Source: Bacteroidales bacterium (GTDB lineage Bacteria; Bacteroidota; Bacteroidia; Bacteroidales; UBA1715). Taken from it: a stretch of DNA of 10,295 nt. The DNA is taken from NCBI GenBank assembly GCA_017618935.1, contig JAFZTG010000028.1, forward strand, positions 1 to 10,295, written 5' to 3'. Below, in pieces: positions 1 through 7,603 of this stretch. The notes under the pieces are model-generated. The model made no database searches, was not told where the DNA came from, and was given only the letters and a program-made list of their open reading frames with translations. Position 1 is the first letter of the stretch, and every line of letters starts with the position of its first letter. The position numbers and the translations under genes were made by a program.

Positions 1-243
1 AAAAAAAATAAATCCAACAATGCTCCTCAGCCTGGTGCAAATCAACAAAATAAATCGGAACAAAACGAGAATAAGGTTGACGAATCATCAGCAAAGAGTA
101 ATGAACAACAGCCAAAACAGAATAATCAGGTAAATCAACAAAATGGTGGTGGACAAAATCGTAACAATCATCACCGTCATAAACATAATAATAGACCAAA
201 CAATCAACCTCGTCAACAAAACGATGGTAATAAAAATGCGTAA
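1..243 (+). CDS. 3' end of a protein with an Asn/Gln-rich tail, probably PSP1/RicT family
   Basis: Frame 1 is open from the window edge to a TAA at 241-243, giving 80 residues of the C-terminus of a gene that begins outside the window. The visible part is low complexity: rich in Asn and Gln, with few hydrophobic residues, and it becomes basic towards the end with a His/Arg/Lys/Asn cluster (HHRHKHNNR). It contains no catalytic motif and is probably disordered. PSP1-domain proteins (RicT/YaaT type) of Bacteroidota often carry such a tail and often lie directly before gldH, as here. The family call therefore rests on tail style and neighbour, because the conserved domain is not in the window. 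The stop overlaps the gldH start by 8 bp, so the two genes are probably co-transcribed. Other proteins with Asn/Gln-rich tails remain possible. Confidence 0.6.
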   Translation, partial: KKNKSNNAPQPGANQQNKSEQNENKVDESSAKSNEQQPKQNNQVNQQNGGGQNRNNHHRHKHNNRPNNQPRQQNDGNKNA

Positions 244-703
244 TCTTCTTGTAGTTATCGGGGCAATTTTTGTGTTGTTTTCGTGTAATACAAAACAATA
301 TTACAGCGATTCCTTCTCGTTTGACGAAACGGAGTGGAACAAAGATTCCATTGTTACGTTTTCTGTGGACGTTACCGACACGACTCAATTGTACGATGCG
401 GTGTTTTCGGTGACAAATACCGACGATTATCAGTATGCAAATCTGTATTTGTTCACTGATATTGTGATGCCAAATCAACAAATCATTCGCGACACGATAG
501 AATTCATGTTGTCAACGCCCGATGGACAATGGCTCGGGACGGGCTTTTCGGGTTATACCAACGAATTTCAACTACGGTCAAATACTCGATTTCCAATCGT
601 CGGAACCTATCTGTTCTCGTTTGAACAGGCTATGAGATGCAAAAATGCCGAATGTTCTGTGACGGGAATAAAATCGGTTTCACTTACCTTGAATAAAAAA
701 TAA
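236..703 (+). CDS. gldH: GldH family lipoprotein
   Basis: This encodes a 155-residue lipoprotein resembling GldH, one of the lipoproteins needed for gliding in flavobacteria but also kept in many non-gliding Bacteroidales, where its role is unclear. The ATG at 236 is chosen because it starts directly with a lipoprotein signal peptide: MRN, a hydrophobic stretch at residues 4-15, and a lipobox LFSC with Cys17 as the lipidation site. An in-frame ATG at 143 would add 31 residues read out of frame from the upstream gene's tail and would bury the signal. The mature part starts NTKQYYSDSFSF and is mostly predicted beta strand, with a WNKDS segment and a late Cys pair (MRCKNAEC). No acidic surface-export signal directly follows the lipidated Cys, so the protein may stay periplasm-facing. 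It overlaps the upstream stop by 8 bp (ATGCGTAA) and trmB by 1 bp. Confidence 0.85.
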   Translation: MRNLLVVIGAIFVLFSCNTKQYYSDSFSFDETEWNKDSIVTFSVDVTDTTQLYDAVFSVTNTDDYQYANLYLFTDIVMPNQQIIRDTIEFMLSTPDGQWLGTGFSGYTNEFQLRSNTRFPIVGTYLFSFEQAMRCKNAECSVTGIKSVSLTLNKK

Positions 704-1407
704 TGAGCGCAAAAAACAAACTGCAACGTTTTGCTGACAATGCCACGTTTCCCAATGTGATTCAGCCTGAATTTGAAGAAATATTCAGAAAAGATTATGC
801 ATTGAAAAACAATTGGCATGCAACGTATTGGAAGAATGAAAACCCCATAGTTTTGGAACTTGGTTGTGGCAAGGGGGAATACACGGTTGCATTGGCTGAG
901 AAATATCCGTCGAAGAATTTTATTGGCGTTGACATAAAAGGTGCCCGTTTTTGGCGTGGTGCGAAAACGGCATTGGAGAAAAATCTTCAAAATGTTGCGT
1001 TTCTGCGTACTCGCATAGAATTTGTAGATTCTTTTTTCGGAGAAAATGAAATTGACGAAATCTGGATTACGTTTCCTGACCCGCAGTTACGTGAGAAACG
1101 GGCAAAAAAGCGTCTGACTTCGCCTCGTTTCTTAAATATGTATAGATCAATGCTCAAAAACGATGCAGTTGTCAATCTCAAAACCGACAGCAAAGAATTG
1201 TACGACTATACGAAAACATTGTTGGAATATAATAAGCAAGAAATACTTGTGGCTACCGACGATTTATATAATTCCTCGTTTTGCGATGAGATACTTTCTA
1301 TAAAAACGCACTATGAGTCGTATTATCTCACGCAAGGCAAGAAAATCACCTATCTGAAATTTCGTGTGAAAGGCGAAATTGTCGACCTTCCAGAAACGGA
1401 AGAATAG
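703..1407 (+). CDS. trmB: tRNA (guanine-N7-)-methyltransferase TrmB
   Basis: TrmB uses S-adenosylmethionine to methylate N7 of G46 in the tRNA variable loop. The 234-residue length fits the bacterial family. A Rossmann-fold methyltransferase is visible: motif I ELGCGKG at residues 52-58 (SAM binding), GVDIKG at 75-80 (acidic ribose-binding position), and the TrmB-specific loop FPDPQLREKRAKKRLT at 124-139. LKTDS follows at 159-163. The usual form of the loop is FPDPWPK followed by basic residues, so the W-P is replaced by Q-L here while the surrounding PDP and basic residues are kept. The start overlaps the gldH stop as TAATG, which suggests translational coupling. It ends 7 bp from the convergent serB stop. 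Confidence 0.95.
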   Translation: MSAKNKLQRFADNATFPNVIQPEFEEIFRKDYALKNNWHATYWKNENPIVLELGCGKGEYTVALAEKYPSKNFIGVDIKGARFWRGAKTALEKNLQNVAFLRTRIEFVDSFFGENEIDEIWITFPDPQLREKRAKKRLTSPRFLNMYRSMLKNDAVVNLKTDSKELYDYTKTLLEYNKQEILVATDDLYNSSFCDEILSIKTHYESYYLTQGKKITYLKFRVKGEIVDLPETEE

Positions 1408-1427
1408 GGAAATCCTATTCGTTTCCG
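1397..1427. terminator. Possible shared terminator hairpin between trmB and serB
   Basis: A perfect 7-bp inverted repeat, GAATAGG at 1402-1408 and CCTATTC at 1414-1420, encloses a 5-base loop. It can be extended outward by CGGAA (1397-1401) pairing with TTCCG-type bases up to 1427, with small bulges. It covers the trmB stop (1405-1407) and the serB stop (1415-1417) of the two converging genes, so it could end transcripts from both sides. No strong T-tract follows on either strand (a short TTTCTGG on the minus side), so intrinsic termination is uncertain. Part of the symmetry may also be coincidental with coding sequence. Confidence 0.4.
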
Positions 1428-2650
1428 TCAACTTCGCGGTCTCTAAAACCTAACATATACAGAATTCCGTCCAGTCCAAGAGTACAGATTTTGTTCTCTG
1501 CACGTTCTTGTACCTTTGGCTTCGCGTGGAATGCAATTCCAAGACCTGCTATGTTTATCATAGGCAAGTCGTTAGCGCCATCGCCCACGGCAATTACTTG
1601 TTCCAAGTGAATGTCTTCCTTGAATGCGATTTTGCGGAGCAATTCTGCTTTCATTTGACCGTCAACGATTTCACCGACGTAATTACCCGTAAGTTTTCCG
1701 TCAACAATTTCCAACTCGTTGGCAAACACATAGTCGATTCCGAGTTTCGTCTGCAAATAGCGGCCAAAGAACGTGAAACCACCCGAAAGAATGGCAACCT
1801 TGTAGCCAAAACGTTTCAGTGTGCGAATCAAGCGGTCGGCTCCTTCGGTCATTGGCAATTTGCGAGCAATGTCGTCAAGTACGCTTTCGTCAATACCTTT
1901 TAATAATTTGATACGACGACGGAAACTTTCCTTGAAATCGATTTCGCCACGCATTGCCGATTCGGTAATGTCGGAAACTTCTTTTTCAACGCCTGCGTAT
2001 TTTGCCAACTCAACGATAACTTCGGTCTGGATAAGCGTAGAATCCATATCGAAGCAGATGAGGCGACGATTACGGCGGAATGCGTTATCTTCCTGGAATG
2101 CAATATCAAAACCGATTCGTTTTGAAATCTCCATAAAGTCCGATTTCATTTTCTTTTCGTCAACAGGAGTTCCTCGAACCGACAATTCGACACACGCACG
2201 GTTCTTTGACACTTGTTCTTGTTTGAACGAAACACGACCACTCAGACGTGTGATATTATCAATATTAAGATGTTGCTCACAGAGAACGGCAGTGATTTCC
2301 GATAAATAGCAAGATTCTATTCTACGACCGAAAAGCGTGAGAATGTATCTTTTCTTACCTTGATTCTGTACCCATTCTTCGTAGGTATTGTAATCAATAG
2401 GGGTGAAGCGAGCATTGATGTCGAACTCGTATGCCTTGAAAAGCAATTCTTTCAAAACAGGACCGCTAATGCCCGTTTTAGGCAGACGGAACAATATGCC
2501 CAACGAAAGTGTATCGTGGATAACTGCCTGACCAATATCAAGAATGTCGGCGTTGTATTGTGCTAAAATAGAAGTGAGAGCGGCTGTAACGCCCGATTTG
2601 TCTTTTCCCGAAATACTGAGTAGGATAACGTCTTCGCTTGTGTTTTTCAT
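1415..2650 (-). CDS. serB: Phosphoserine phosphatase SerB with N-terminal ACT domains
   Basis: SerB is a HAD-family phosphatase that catalyses the last step of serine synthesis, hydrolysing O-phosphoserine to serine. At 411 residues it is longer than the core enzyme because of an N-terminal regulatory half. An ACT-like domain starts at residue 8 (VILLSISGKDKSGVTAALTSIL), and a second amino-acid-sensing-type segment spans about 101-185 (RYILTLFGRR onward). The catalytic part has all four HAD motifs: DMDST at 201-205 (nucleophile Asp201, acid Asp203), SGG at 289-291, the motif III Lys at about 334, and GDGANDLP at 356-363. The cap segment EVSDITESAMRGEIDFKESFRRR is typical of SerB. It lies 108 bp after uvrA on the same strand, with its own possible promoter, and converges on trmB. 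The start has an A-rich leader and no Shine-Dalgarno sequence, normal for Bacteroidota. Confidence 0.96.
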   Translation of the reverse strand: MKNTSEDVILLSISGKDKSGVTAALTSILAQYNADILDIGQAVIHDTLSLGILFRLPKTGISGPVLKELLFKAYEFDINARFTPIDYNTYEEWVQNQGKKRYILTLFGRRIESCYLSEITAVLCEQHLNIDNITRLSGRVSFKQEQVSKNRACVELSVRGTPVDEKKMKSDFMEISKRIGFDIAFQEDNAFRRNRRLICFDMDSTLIQTEVIVELAKYAGVEKEVSDITESAMRGEIDFKESFRRRIKLLKGIDESVLDDIARKLPMTEGADRLIRTLKRFGYKVAILSGGFTFFGRYLQTKLGIDYVFANELEIVDGKLTGNYVGEIVDGQMKAELLRKIAFKEDIHLEQVIAVGDGANDLPMINIAGLGIAFHAKPKVQERAENKICTLGLDGILYMLGFRDREVDGNE

Positions 2651-2664
2651 CTTGAAATTTTTTG

Positions 2665-2693
2665 CAAAAGAACAAAAAACAATGAAATAACAA
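2665..2693 (-). promoter_or_regulatory. Possible Bacteroidota-type promoter for serB
   Basis: Read on the minus strand, the 108-bp gap before serB holds a TTG (2693-2691), 18 bases, then TTCTTTTG (2672-2665). This resembles the Bacteroidota sigma factor pattern of a -33 TTG and a -7 TAnnTTTG, with one mismatch in the -7 element and slightly short spacing. The predicted leader would be only about 8-10 nucleotides. The region is very AT-rich, so such matches arise easily by chance. Confidence 0.25.
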
Positions 2694-2758
2694 TAATTAT
2701 AGCCTGTTTTTTTGTTTAAATACGTTTTTTTGCGTTTTGCCTTATATTGAAAAATTCC

Positions 2759-5584
2759 TCATTTCAACATTTTTTTCAGAAACTGTCCCGTATAACTTTG
2801 TTTTACTTTTGCAATTTCTTCGGGTGTTCCTGTTGCAATAATGTTTCCACCATGTTCGCCACCATCGGGACCGATGTCGATGATGTAGTCGGCAACTTTT
2901 ACTACGTCGAGATTGTGTTCTATCACAATAACCGTATTTCCTTTATCGACAAGTTTTTGCAATACGTTGAGCAAAATGTTTATATCGTGGAAATGTAGTC
3001 CTGTCGTTGGTTCGTCAAGAATGTATAGGGTGTTTCCCGTGTCTTTCTTTGCCAGTTCCGAAGCCAGTTTTACTCGTTGTGCCTCGCCGCCGGAAAGCGT
3101 GTTGGACGGTTGGCCCAGTTTTAGGTATCCCAATCCGACGCTTTGCAGTGTCTTGAGTTTGTCGCAGATTGATTTTATGTTTTCAAAGAACTCAACACCT
3201 TGATTTATGGTCATATCAAGTATGTCGCTTATGGATTTGCCTTTGTAATGCACCTCGAGCGTTTCCCGATTGTATCGTTTTCCGTAACATTCGTCGCAGG
3301 TTACGTACACGTCTGGCAAAAAGTTCATCTCAATAGTCTTGATTCCCGCACCCTTACAGGTTTCGCATCGTCCGCCTTTCACGTTGAATGAGAATCGGCC
3401 TGCCTTGTATCCACGCATTTTTGATTCAGGCAAGGTTTCAAACAATTTACGGATGTCACTAAAAATATCGGTGTAGGTGACAGGGTTGGAACGGGGCGTT
3501 CGTCCCAACGGATTTTGATTGATTTCAATTACCTTGTTGATGTTTTCCAAACCTTCAATTCGCTCATATTCAAGAGGTTCTGTCTTTGCTCTATAAAAGT
3601 GAGCATTGAGAATAGGATGTAATGTCTGATTAATCAACGTTGATTTGCCACTTCCTGAAACACCTGTGATGCAAACGAACATTCCCAACGGAAATGTAGC
3701 GGTCACATTTTTGAGGTTGTTTCCTTTGGCACCGACGAGAGTAAGGAATTTCCCGTTTCCTTTTCTTCGTTCCGTAGGAATTGTGATTTGTTGTTTACCA
3801 GTGAGATAATCTATCGTCACACTCTTTTGTTTCAGGAAATCTTTTTGGTATCCCGCAGCGATAACTTCGCCACCTTTGCGACCTGCTCCCGGACCAAAGT
3901 CAATGACGTAATCGGCAGCACGAATCATTTCCTCGTCGTGTTCCACCACGATGACGGAGTTTCCCGCATCACGCAGCTTTTTGAGAGAGTCAATGAGTTT
4001 TATGTTATCGCGTTGGTGCAATCCAATGCTTGGCTCGTCAAGAATATACAACACGTTTACGAGTTTTGAACCGATTTGCGTCGCCAGTCTGATTCGTTGG
4101 CTTTCGCCACCGGAGAGCGTTTGCGAACTTCGGCTCAACGTGAGATACGACAATCCTACATCAAGCAGAAATTCTATTCTCGTGCGTATTTCTTTTATGA
4201 TTTCCTGACCTATTTTCGCTTGTTGCGGACTTAATTGTTTCGGTAACTCGCAAATCCAATCATAGAGTTTTTCTATAGATAGTTCTGAAACTTCGGCAAT
4301 GTTTTTTCCTGTTATTTTGAAATGTAGGGATTCTTTCTTCAAACGTTGACCATGGCAAACAGGGCAGACATTTTTCTTAATGAAATAATCGTTCGTCTTG
4401 GAATCGTCCTGGAATTCCATCTGTTTTTCAATCAGGCGCAACATTCCCTCAAATCCCATAAAATAATGTGCGTCAACGCCCATGGGAGCCGAAACGAACG
4501 AGAACATTTCTTGTGAACCGTATATAATCACTCTTTGGCAGTCGTCGGACAAATCGGAGAAAGGAGTTTCCAATTTTTCGCCATATTTGTTGAGAATTGC
4601 TTCTAACTTACAAAAAATGAGATTTTTTTTGTATGTGCCAAGTGGTTTTATGGCTCCGTTTTTTATTGATAGTTTCTGATTTGGAATGATTTTCTCCAAA
4701 TCAATCTCGTCAACCACGCCAAGTCCGTCGCAGTGCGGGCAGGCACCTTGCGGAGAATTGAACGAAAACGAGTGGGGAGCAGGCTCATTGTATGAGATTC
4801 CCGTGGTGGGACACATCAATTTCTTGCTAAAATGTTTTATTTCATTGGTTTCTTGGTCTAAAATCATAATGATACCTTTTCCAATTTTCATTGCGGTATC
4901 AATTGATTGTTTTATGCGAGATTCTTCCTTGTCGCTAATCTTGAATTTATCGACAACCAACTCAATGTCGTGATTTTTGTATCGGTCTAATTTCAAACCA
5001 AATGTCAATTCGGTTATTTCTCCGTCGATGCGAGCATTAAGATATCCTTTCCGTCGGTATTGTTCGAACAATTCGGCATAGTGTCCTTTTCTTCCTTTAA
5101 TGATGGGAGCGAGAAGAAAGATTTTTTTCCCGTTGTATTTTTCGTGAATCAGTTCAATGATTTTTTCGGTGGTGTATTTCACCATTTTTTCGCCTGTTTC
5201 ATAGGAATAAGCCTCGCCAATCTTGGCATAGAGCAGACGGAGAAAATCATAGATTTCGGTAATGGTACCTACGGTGGAACGAGGATTTTTGTTCACCGTT
5301 TTTTGTTCAATGGAAATAACGGGACTTAATCCTGTAATTTTATCAACGTCAGGTCGTTCCATTGTTCCAAGAAACTGTCGGGCGTAAGCAGAAAATGTTT
5401 CAATGTAGCGACGTTGTCCTTCGGCATAAATGGTGTCGAAGGCGAGAGACGATTTACCGCTACCGCTCAAACCGGTAATCACGGTAAGTGTGTCACGAGG
5501 TATGGTAAGACTAACGTTTTTAAGGTTATGTTCCCGTGCCCCTTCTATGATAAGTTGATTTTGTATTTCTTTGTTTTCTGGCAT
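2759..5584 (-). CDS. uvrA: UvrABC system protein A (excinuclease ATPase)
   Basis: UvrA is the damage-sensing ATPase of nucleotide excision repair; a dimer loads UvrB onto lesions. The 941-residue length is normal and both ATPase halves are complete. The N-terminal half has Walker A GLSGSGKS (38-45), signature LSGGESQR (490-497) and Walker B LYILDEPS (512-519). The C-terminal half has Walker A GVSGSGKS (641-648), signature LSGGEAQR (830-837) and LYILDEPT (853-860). Two zinc modules look intact: CPVC at 407-410, whose partners are not assigned here, and CETC at 740-743 with CDEC at 763-766. In the module at 258-285 the first pair reads CPTT instead of CxxC, followed by an intact CPHC at 282-285, so one ligand is missing. 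The ATG overlaps the stop of the lytic transglycosylase gene by 1 bp (TAATG), so uvrA is the last gene of an overlapping polysaccharide-export unit. That is an unusual setting for a DNA repair gene. Confidence 0.98.
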   Translation of the reverse strand: MPENKEIQNQLIIEGAREHNLKNVSLTIPRDTLTVITGLSGSGKSSLAFDTIYAEGQRRYIETFSAYARQFLGTMERPDVDKITGLSPVISIEQKTVNKNPRSTVGTITEIYDFLRLLYAKIGEAYSYETGEKMVKYTTEKIIELIHEKYNGKKIFLLAPIIKGRKGHYAELFEQYRRKGYLNARIDGEITELTFGLKLDRYKNHDIELVVDKFKISDKEESRIKQSIDTAMKIGKGIIMILDQETNEIKHFSKKLMCPTTGISYNEPAPHSFSFNSPQGACPHCDGLGVVDEIDLEKIIPNQKLSIKNGAIKPLGTYKKNLIFCKLEAILNKYGEKLETPFSDLSDDCQRVIIYGSQEMFSFVSAPMGVDAHYFMGFEGMLRLIEKQMEFQDDSKTNDYFIKKNVCPVCHGQRLKKESLHFKITGKNIAEVSELSIEKLYDWICELPKQLSPQQAKIGQEIIKEIRTRIEFLLDVGLSYLTLSRSSQTLSGGESQRIRLATQIGSKLVNVLYILDEPSIGLHQRDNIKLIDSLKKLRDAGNSVIVVEHDEEMIRAADYVIDFGPGAGRKGGEVIAAGYQKDFLKQKSVTIDYLTGKQQITIPTERRKGNGKFLTLVGAKGNNLKNVTATFPLGMFVCITGVSGSGKSTLINQTLHPILNAHFYRAKTEPLEYERIEGLENINKVIEINQNPLGRTPRSNPVTYTDIFSDIRKLFETLPESKMRGYKAGRFSFNVKGGRCETCKGAGIKTIEMNFLPDVYVTCDECYGKRYNRETLEVHYKGKSISDILDMTINQGVEFFENIKSICDKLKTLQSVGLGYLKLGQPSNTLSGGEAQRVKLASELAKKDTGNTLYILDEPTTGLHFHDINILLNVLQKLVDKGNTVIVIEHNLDVVKVADYIIDIGPDGGEHGGNIIATGTPEEIAKVKQSYTGQFLKKMLK

Positions 5585-6498
5585 TATTTTATGCGTCTTT
5601 CGGTGTCTTCAATAAGTGTTATTTTGTATGTGATGCTGTCTTTGTTTGGCAGGAACTTGTCACGCAACCAAGGATTGAGTGTCTTGAGCATTTTATAGTT
5701 TGACCCTTGACTTTTTGCAAATTCTTCAAGATTTGAGATTGTCGTGTCAACGGTAACGATTTTTTGTTTGATGGTAGGATAGGGCTTTATGCCGATGTAA
5801 CCATATTGCTCTGGATTTTCAAGAATGAGCTTGAAAGCCAAAATTCTAAAGACATAGCGAGCCGTTTCGGAATTTGTGTATAAATCATAGAACGATGTGA
5901 TTTTCTGGTAATTTGCCTGCTTTGCCAATCCGTTGATACCCAAATTGTAAGATGCGGCAACCATGGTCCAGTTACCAAATTTTTTATACGCATTTTGGAA
6001 ATATTTACAAGCCACTTCGGTTGCTTTTTCCAAGTCGTAGCGTTGGTCAATTTCGGGAGTCACGGTGAGTCCGTACAGTTTCGCGGTTGATTCAATAATT
6101 TGCCAAAATCCGGCCGCGCCTTTGGGCGAAATGTTCACTCGCAGACTACTTTCGGCAACTGCCAAATATCGAAAGTCTTCCGGAATGTTGTTTGCTTTCA
6201 AAACGCTGTCGATAATGGGGAAATAGCGATGTTTGTATTTTAGGATTTGCGTAGTCTGAGATTGATAGAAAGTGTTCACGAGCAGTTCTCGTTCCAGACT
6301 TTCAACCACGTCGAAATATTCAAGAGGAACACGTTCACCGAATAGGGTCGCTTCTTCGGGAATATAGATTTGACGGGAAACAACAAAGGTCGAGTCGGAA
6401 TCGCTTTGTGACGAGTCGCTTGTAATGGCTGCTGTTGTAACTAATAATGCGGCAATTATTCCTATTGCGGCAAATGTATAAGTGAATGGTTTATTCAT
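5584..6498 (-). CDS. Membrane-anchored lytic transglycosylase (SLT fold, LysM-like C-terminus)
   Basis: This 304-residue protein probably cleaves peptidoglycan glycan strands with formation of 1,6-anhydroMurNAc in the periplasm. Residues 8-24 form a hydrophobic segment (signal anchor or signal peptide), followed by a Ser/Asp-rich linker at 27-37. The SLT/MltD-type catalytic domain spans roughly 85-225. It includes the catalytic glutamate in AVAESSLR (Glu116), then GAAGFWQI (127-134) and AASYNLGINGL (181-191), the expected order of family motifs. The C-terminus (about 252-297, SNLEEFAKSQGSNYKMLKTLNPWL) resembles a single LysM peptidoglycan-binding repeat. It overlaps the phosphoglycosyltransferase gene by 8 bp (ATGAATAA) and uvrA by 1 bp. 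Its position in an export operon fits a role in making room in the wall for the export complex, but general wall turnover is equally possible. It is MltD-like, but not clearly assignable to one named enzyme. Confidence 0.88.
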   Translation of the reverse strand: MNKPFTYTFAAIGIIAALLVTTAAITSDSSQSDSDSTFVVSRQIYIPEEATLFGERVPLEYFDVVESLERELLVNTFYQSQTTQILKYKHRYFPIIDSVLKANNIPEDFRYLAVAESSLRVNISPKGAAGFWQIIESTAKLYGLTVTPEIDQRYDLEKATEVACKYFQNAYKKFGNWTMVAASYNLGINGLAKQANYQKITSFYDLYTNSETARYVFRILAFKLILENPEQYGYIGIKPYPTIKQKIVTVDTTISNLEEFAKSQGSNYKMLKTLNPWLRDKFLPNKDSITYKITLIEDTERRIK

Positions 6499-7603
6499 GT
6501 TTGTGGTTCAGTAAGTTGTTCTCTTTTCTAATAAGAAGATTCAAAATGTATGCGACAGAAAATACTATGGTCATATATGCTAACAATATGAATGCCATTG
6601 GAATAGATAATAAAGCGTCGTAGTATGTGATAAAATACCACGTTGCGATAGTACCAATAATTGTAATGCTGTCGAGCAACAACACTGCTTGGGGTATGCT
6701 CAAGCCTTTATACACCAAACAATGTGTGGTGTGGAATCTGTCGCCTACGAAAGGGGAGTGTCCCGCCAAGAATCGATTGACGGCAACAGTCGTCGTGTCG
6801 ATGAGCGGAACTAAGAACATCATTCCAATGAAGATGATTTGAGAATAGTTAAAACCTTTGATGTCGCCAGCCGAATTCCATACGAATTTTATGCTGAAAT
6901 AAGCGAGCATAATTCCCAATAATTGACTGCCGTTGTCGCCCATATACATTTTTGCAGGATGCCAGTTCCAGAACAAAAATGCGATGAGGCTTGTAATGAT
7001 GAATAGTAAGATGATTTGGTCACTAAAACAGTTCTCTACAAATGCGATTCCGAATATTCCCATAAAAATGATGAGTGTCGTCGTCGCCGATATGCCGTCC
7101 ATATTGTCAAGCATATTGATGCTATTCATAATACCAACAACCCAAAATACTGTGAGAGCATAATTGAGGAATATGTTGTCGGATGTGGCAATGTGAACGT
7201 CGGTCGTTATGAGGATAGCTGAACAAATGAGTTGGAAAATCAGTTTGAACAATGGTGAAAAATTGTTTACGTCGTCAATGTAACCCATTCCAAAAGCCAA
7301 GATGCAACACATTGCCAAGGCAATGAATTCAATCAATTGCCCGTTTGTAAATATGCCCGATTCATTGGTGTTATATTGCAAAAGTCCGTTTATAAAAACA
7401 CAAATGATGGCACTTATAACCGAAGCGAAAAACACCGTGCCACCCCAAATCGGTTTTGTTTGAGCGGCAAATCGTTCACCTGTATCATTTTTCTTTTTTA
7501 AAGAATCTTTTCGTTTGAGAAGAAGATGATAACCCAATAAACTTACAACGAAAACAAGCGAAGCAATCAAAATCAGTGTACTATAATTTATGTGCTCTAT
7601 CAT
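6491..7603 (-). CDS. WecA/TagO/MraY-like undecaprenyl-phosphate sugar-1-phosphate transferase
   Basis: This polytopic membrane enzyme of 370 residues belongs to the GT4 polyprenyl-phosphate sugar-1-phosphate transferase family. It is expected to move a sugar 1-phosphate (often GlcNAc or a related N-acetylated sugar) from a UDP-sugar to undecaprenyl phosphate, the first step of a lipid-linked polysaccharide. Family motifs are visible: GYIDDVNN with Asp110-Asp111, NMLDNMDG at 163-170, MYMGDNGSQLLG at 219-230, and a His motif DRFHTTHCLVYKG at 288-300. About ten hydrophobic segments are spread along the chain. The chosen start, MIEHINYS, precedes the first membrane segment and is the only sensible Met, since the next is at 106. 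It overlaps the wzc 3' end by 23 bp in another frame. Being next to wzc and wza it likely primes a capsule or exopolysaccharide repeat unit rather than peptidoglycan (MraY). The sugar cannot be told from sequence. Confidence 0.9.
   Translation of the reverse strand: MIEHINYSTLILIASLVFVVSLLGYHLLLKRKDSLKKKNDTGERFAAQTKPIWGGTVFFASVISAIICVFINGLLQYNTNESGIFTNGQLIEFIALAMCCILAFGMGYIDDVNNFSPLFKLIFQLICSAILITTDVHIATSDNIFLNYALTVFWVVGIMNSINMLDNMDGISATTTLIIFMGIFGIAFVENCFSDQIILLFIITSLIAFLFWNWHPAKMYMGDNGSQLLGIMLAYFSIKFVWNSAGDIKGFNYSQIIFIGMMFLVPLIDTTTVAVNRFLAGHSPFVGDRFHTTHCLVYKGLSIPQAVLLLDSITIIGTIATWYFITYYDALLSIPMAFILLAYMTIVFSVAYILNLLIRKENNLLNHKHE

Noticed and set aside
143..235. An upstream in-frame ATG that would lengthen GldH by 31 residues.
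   Set aside because: It lies within the coding frame of the preceding gene's tail and would put 31 residues before a clear lipoprotein signal peptide that starts at 236.
607..990. A 127-codon open frame on the minus strand opposite gldH and trmB.
   Set aside because: It is antisense to well-supported genes and shows no recognisable domain; it looks like a shadow of trmB codon use.
1821..2309. A 162-codon open frame on the plus strand opposite serB.
   Set aside because: It is antisense to a complete SerB with all catalytic motifs, and its Ser/Arg-rich translation resembles no protein family.
2735..2790. A possible terminator after uvrA (TTGAAA with TTTCAA around its stop).
   Set aside because: The stem is only 6 bp and AT-rich, and on the uvrA strand no T-tract follows; the T-run is on the other strand, where no gene reads towards it.
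6491..7603. MraY, the peptidoglycan precursor enzyme, as the identity of the GT4 protein.
   Set aside because: The neighbours are polysaccharide export genes, not the mur/fts cell-division cluster, and the late DRFHTTH motif fits the WecA/TagO branch better.
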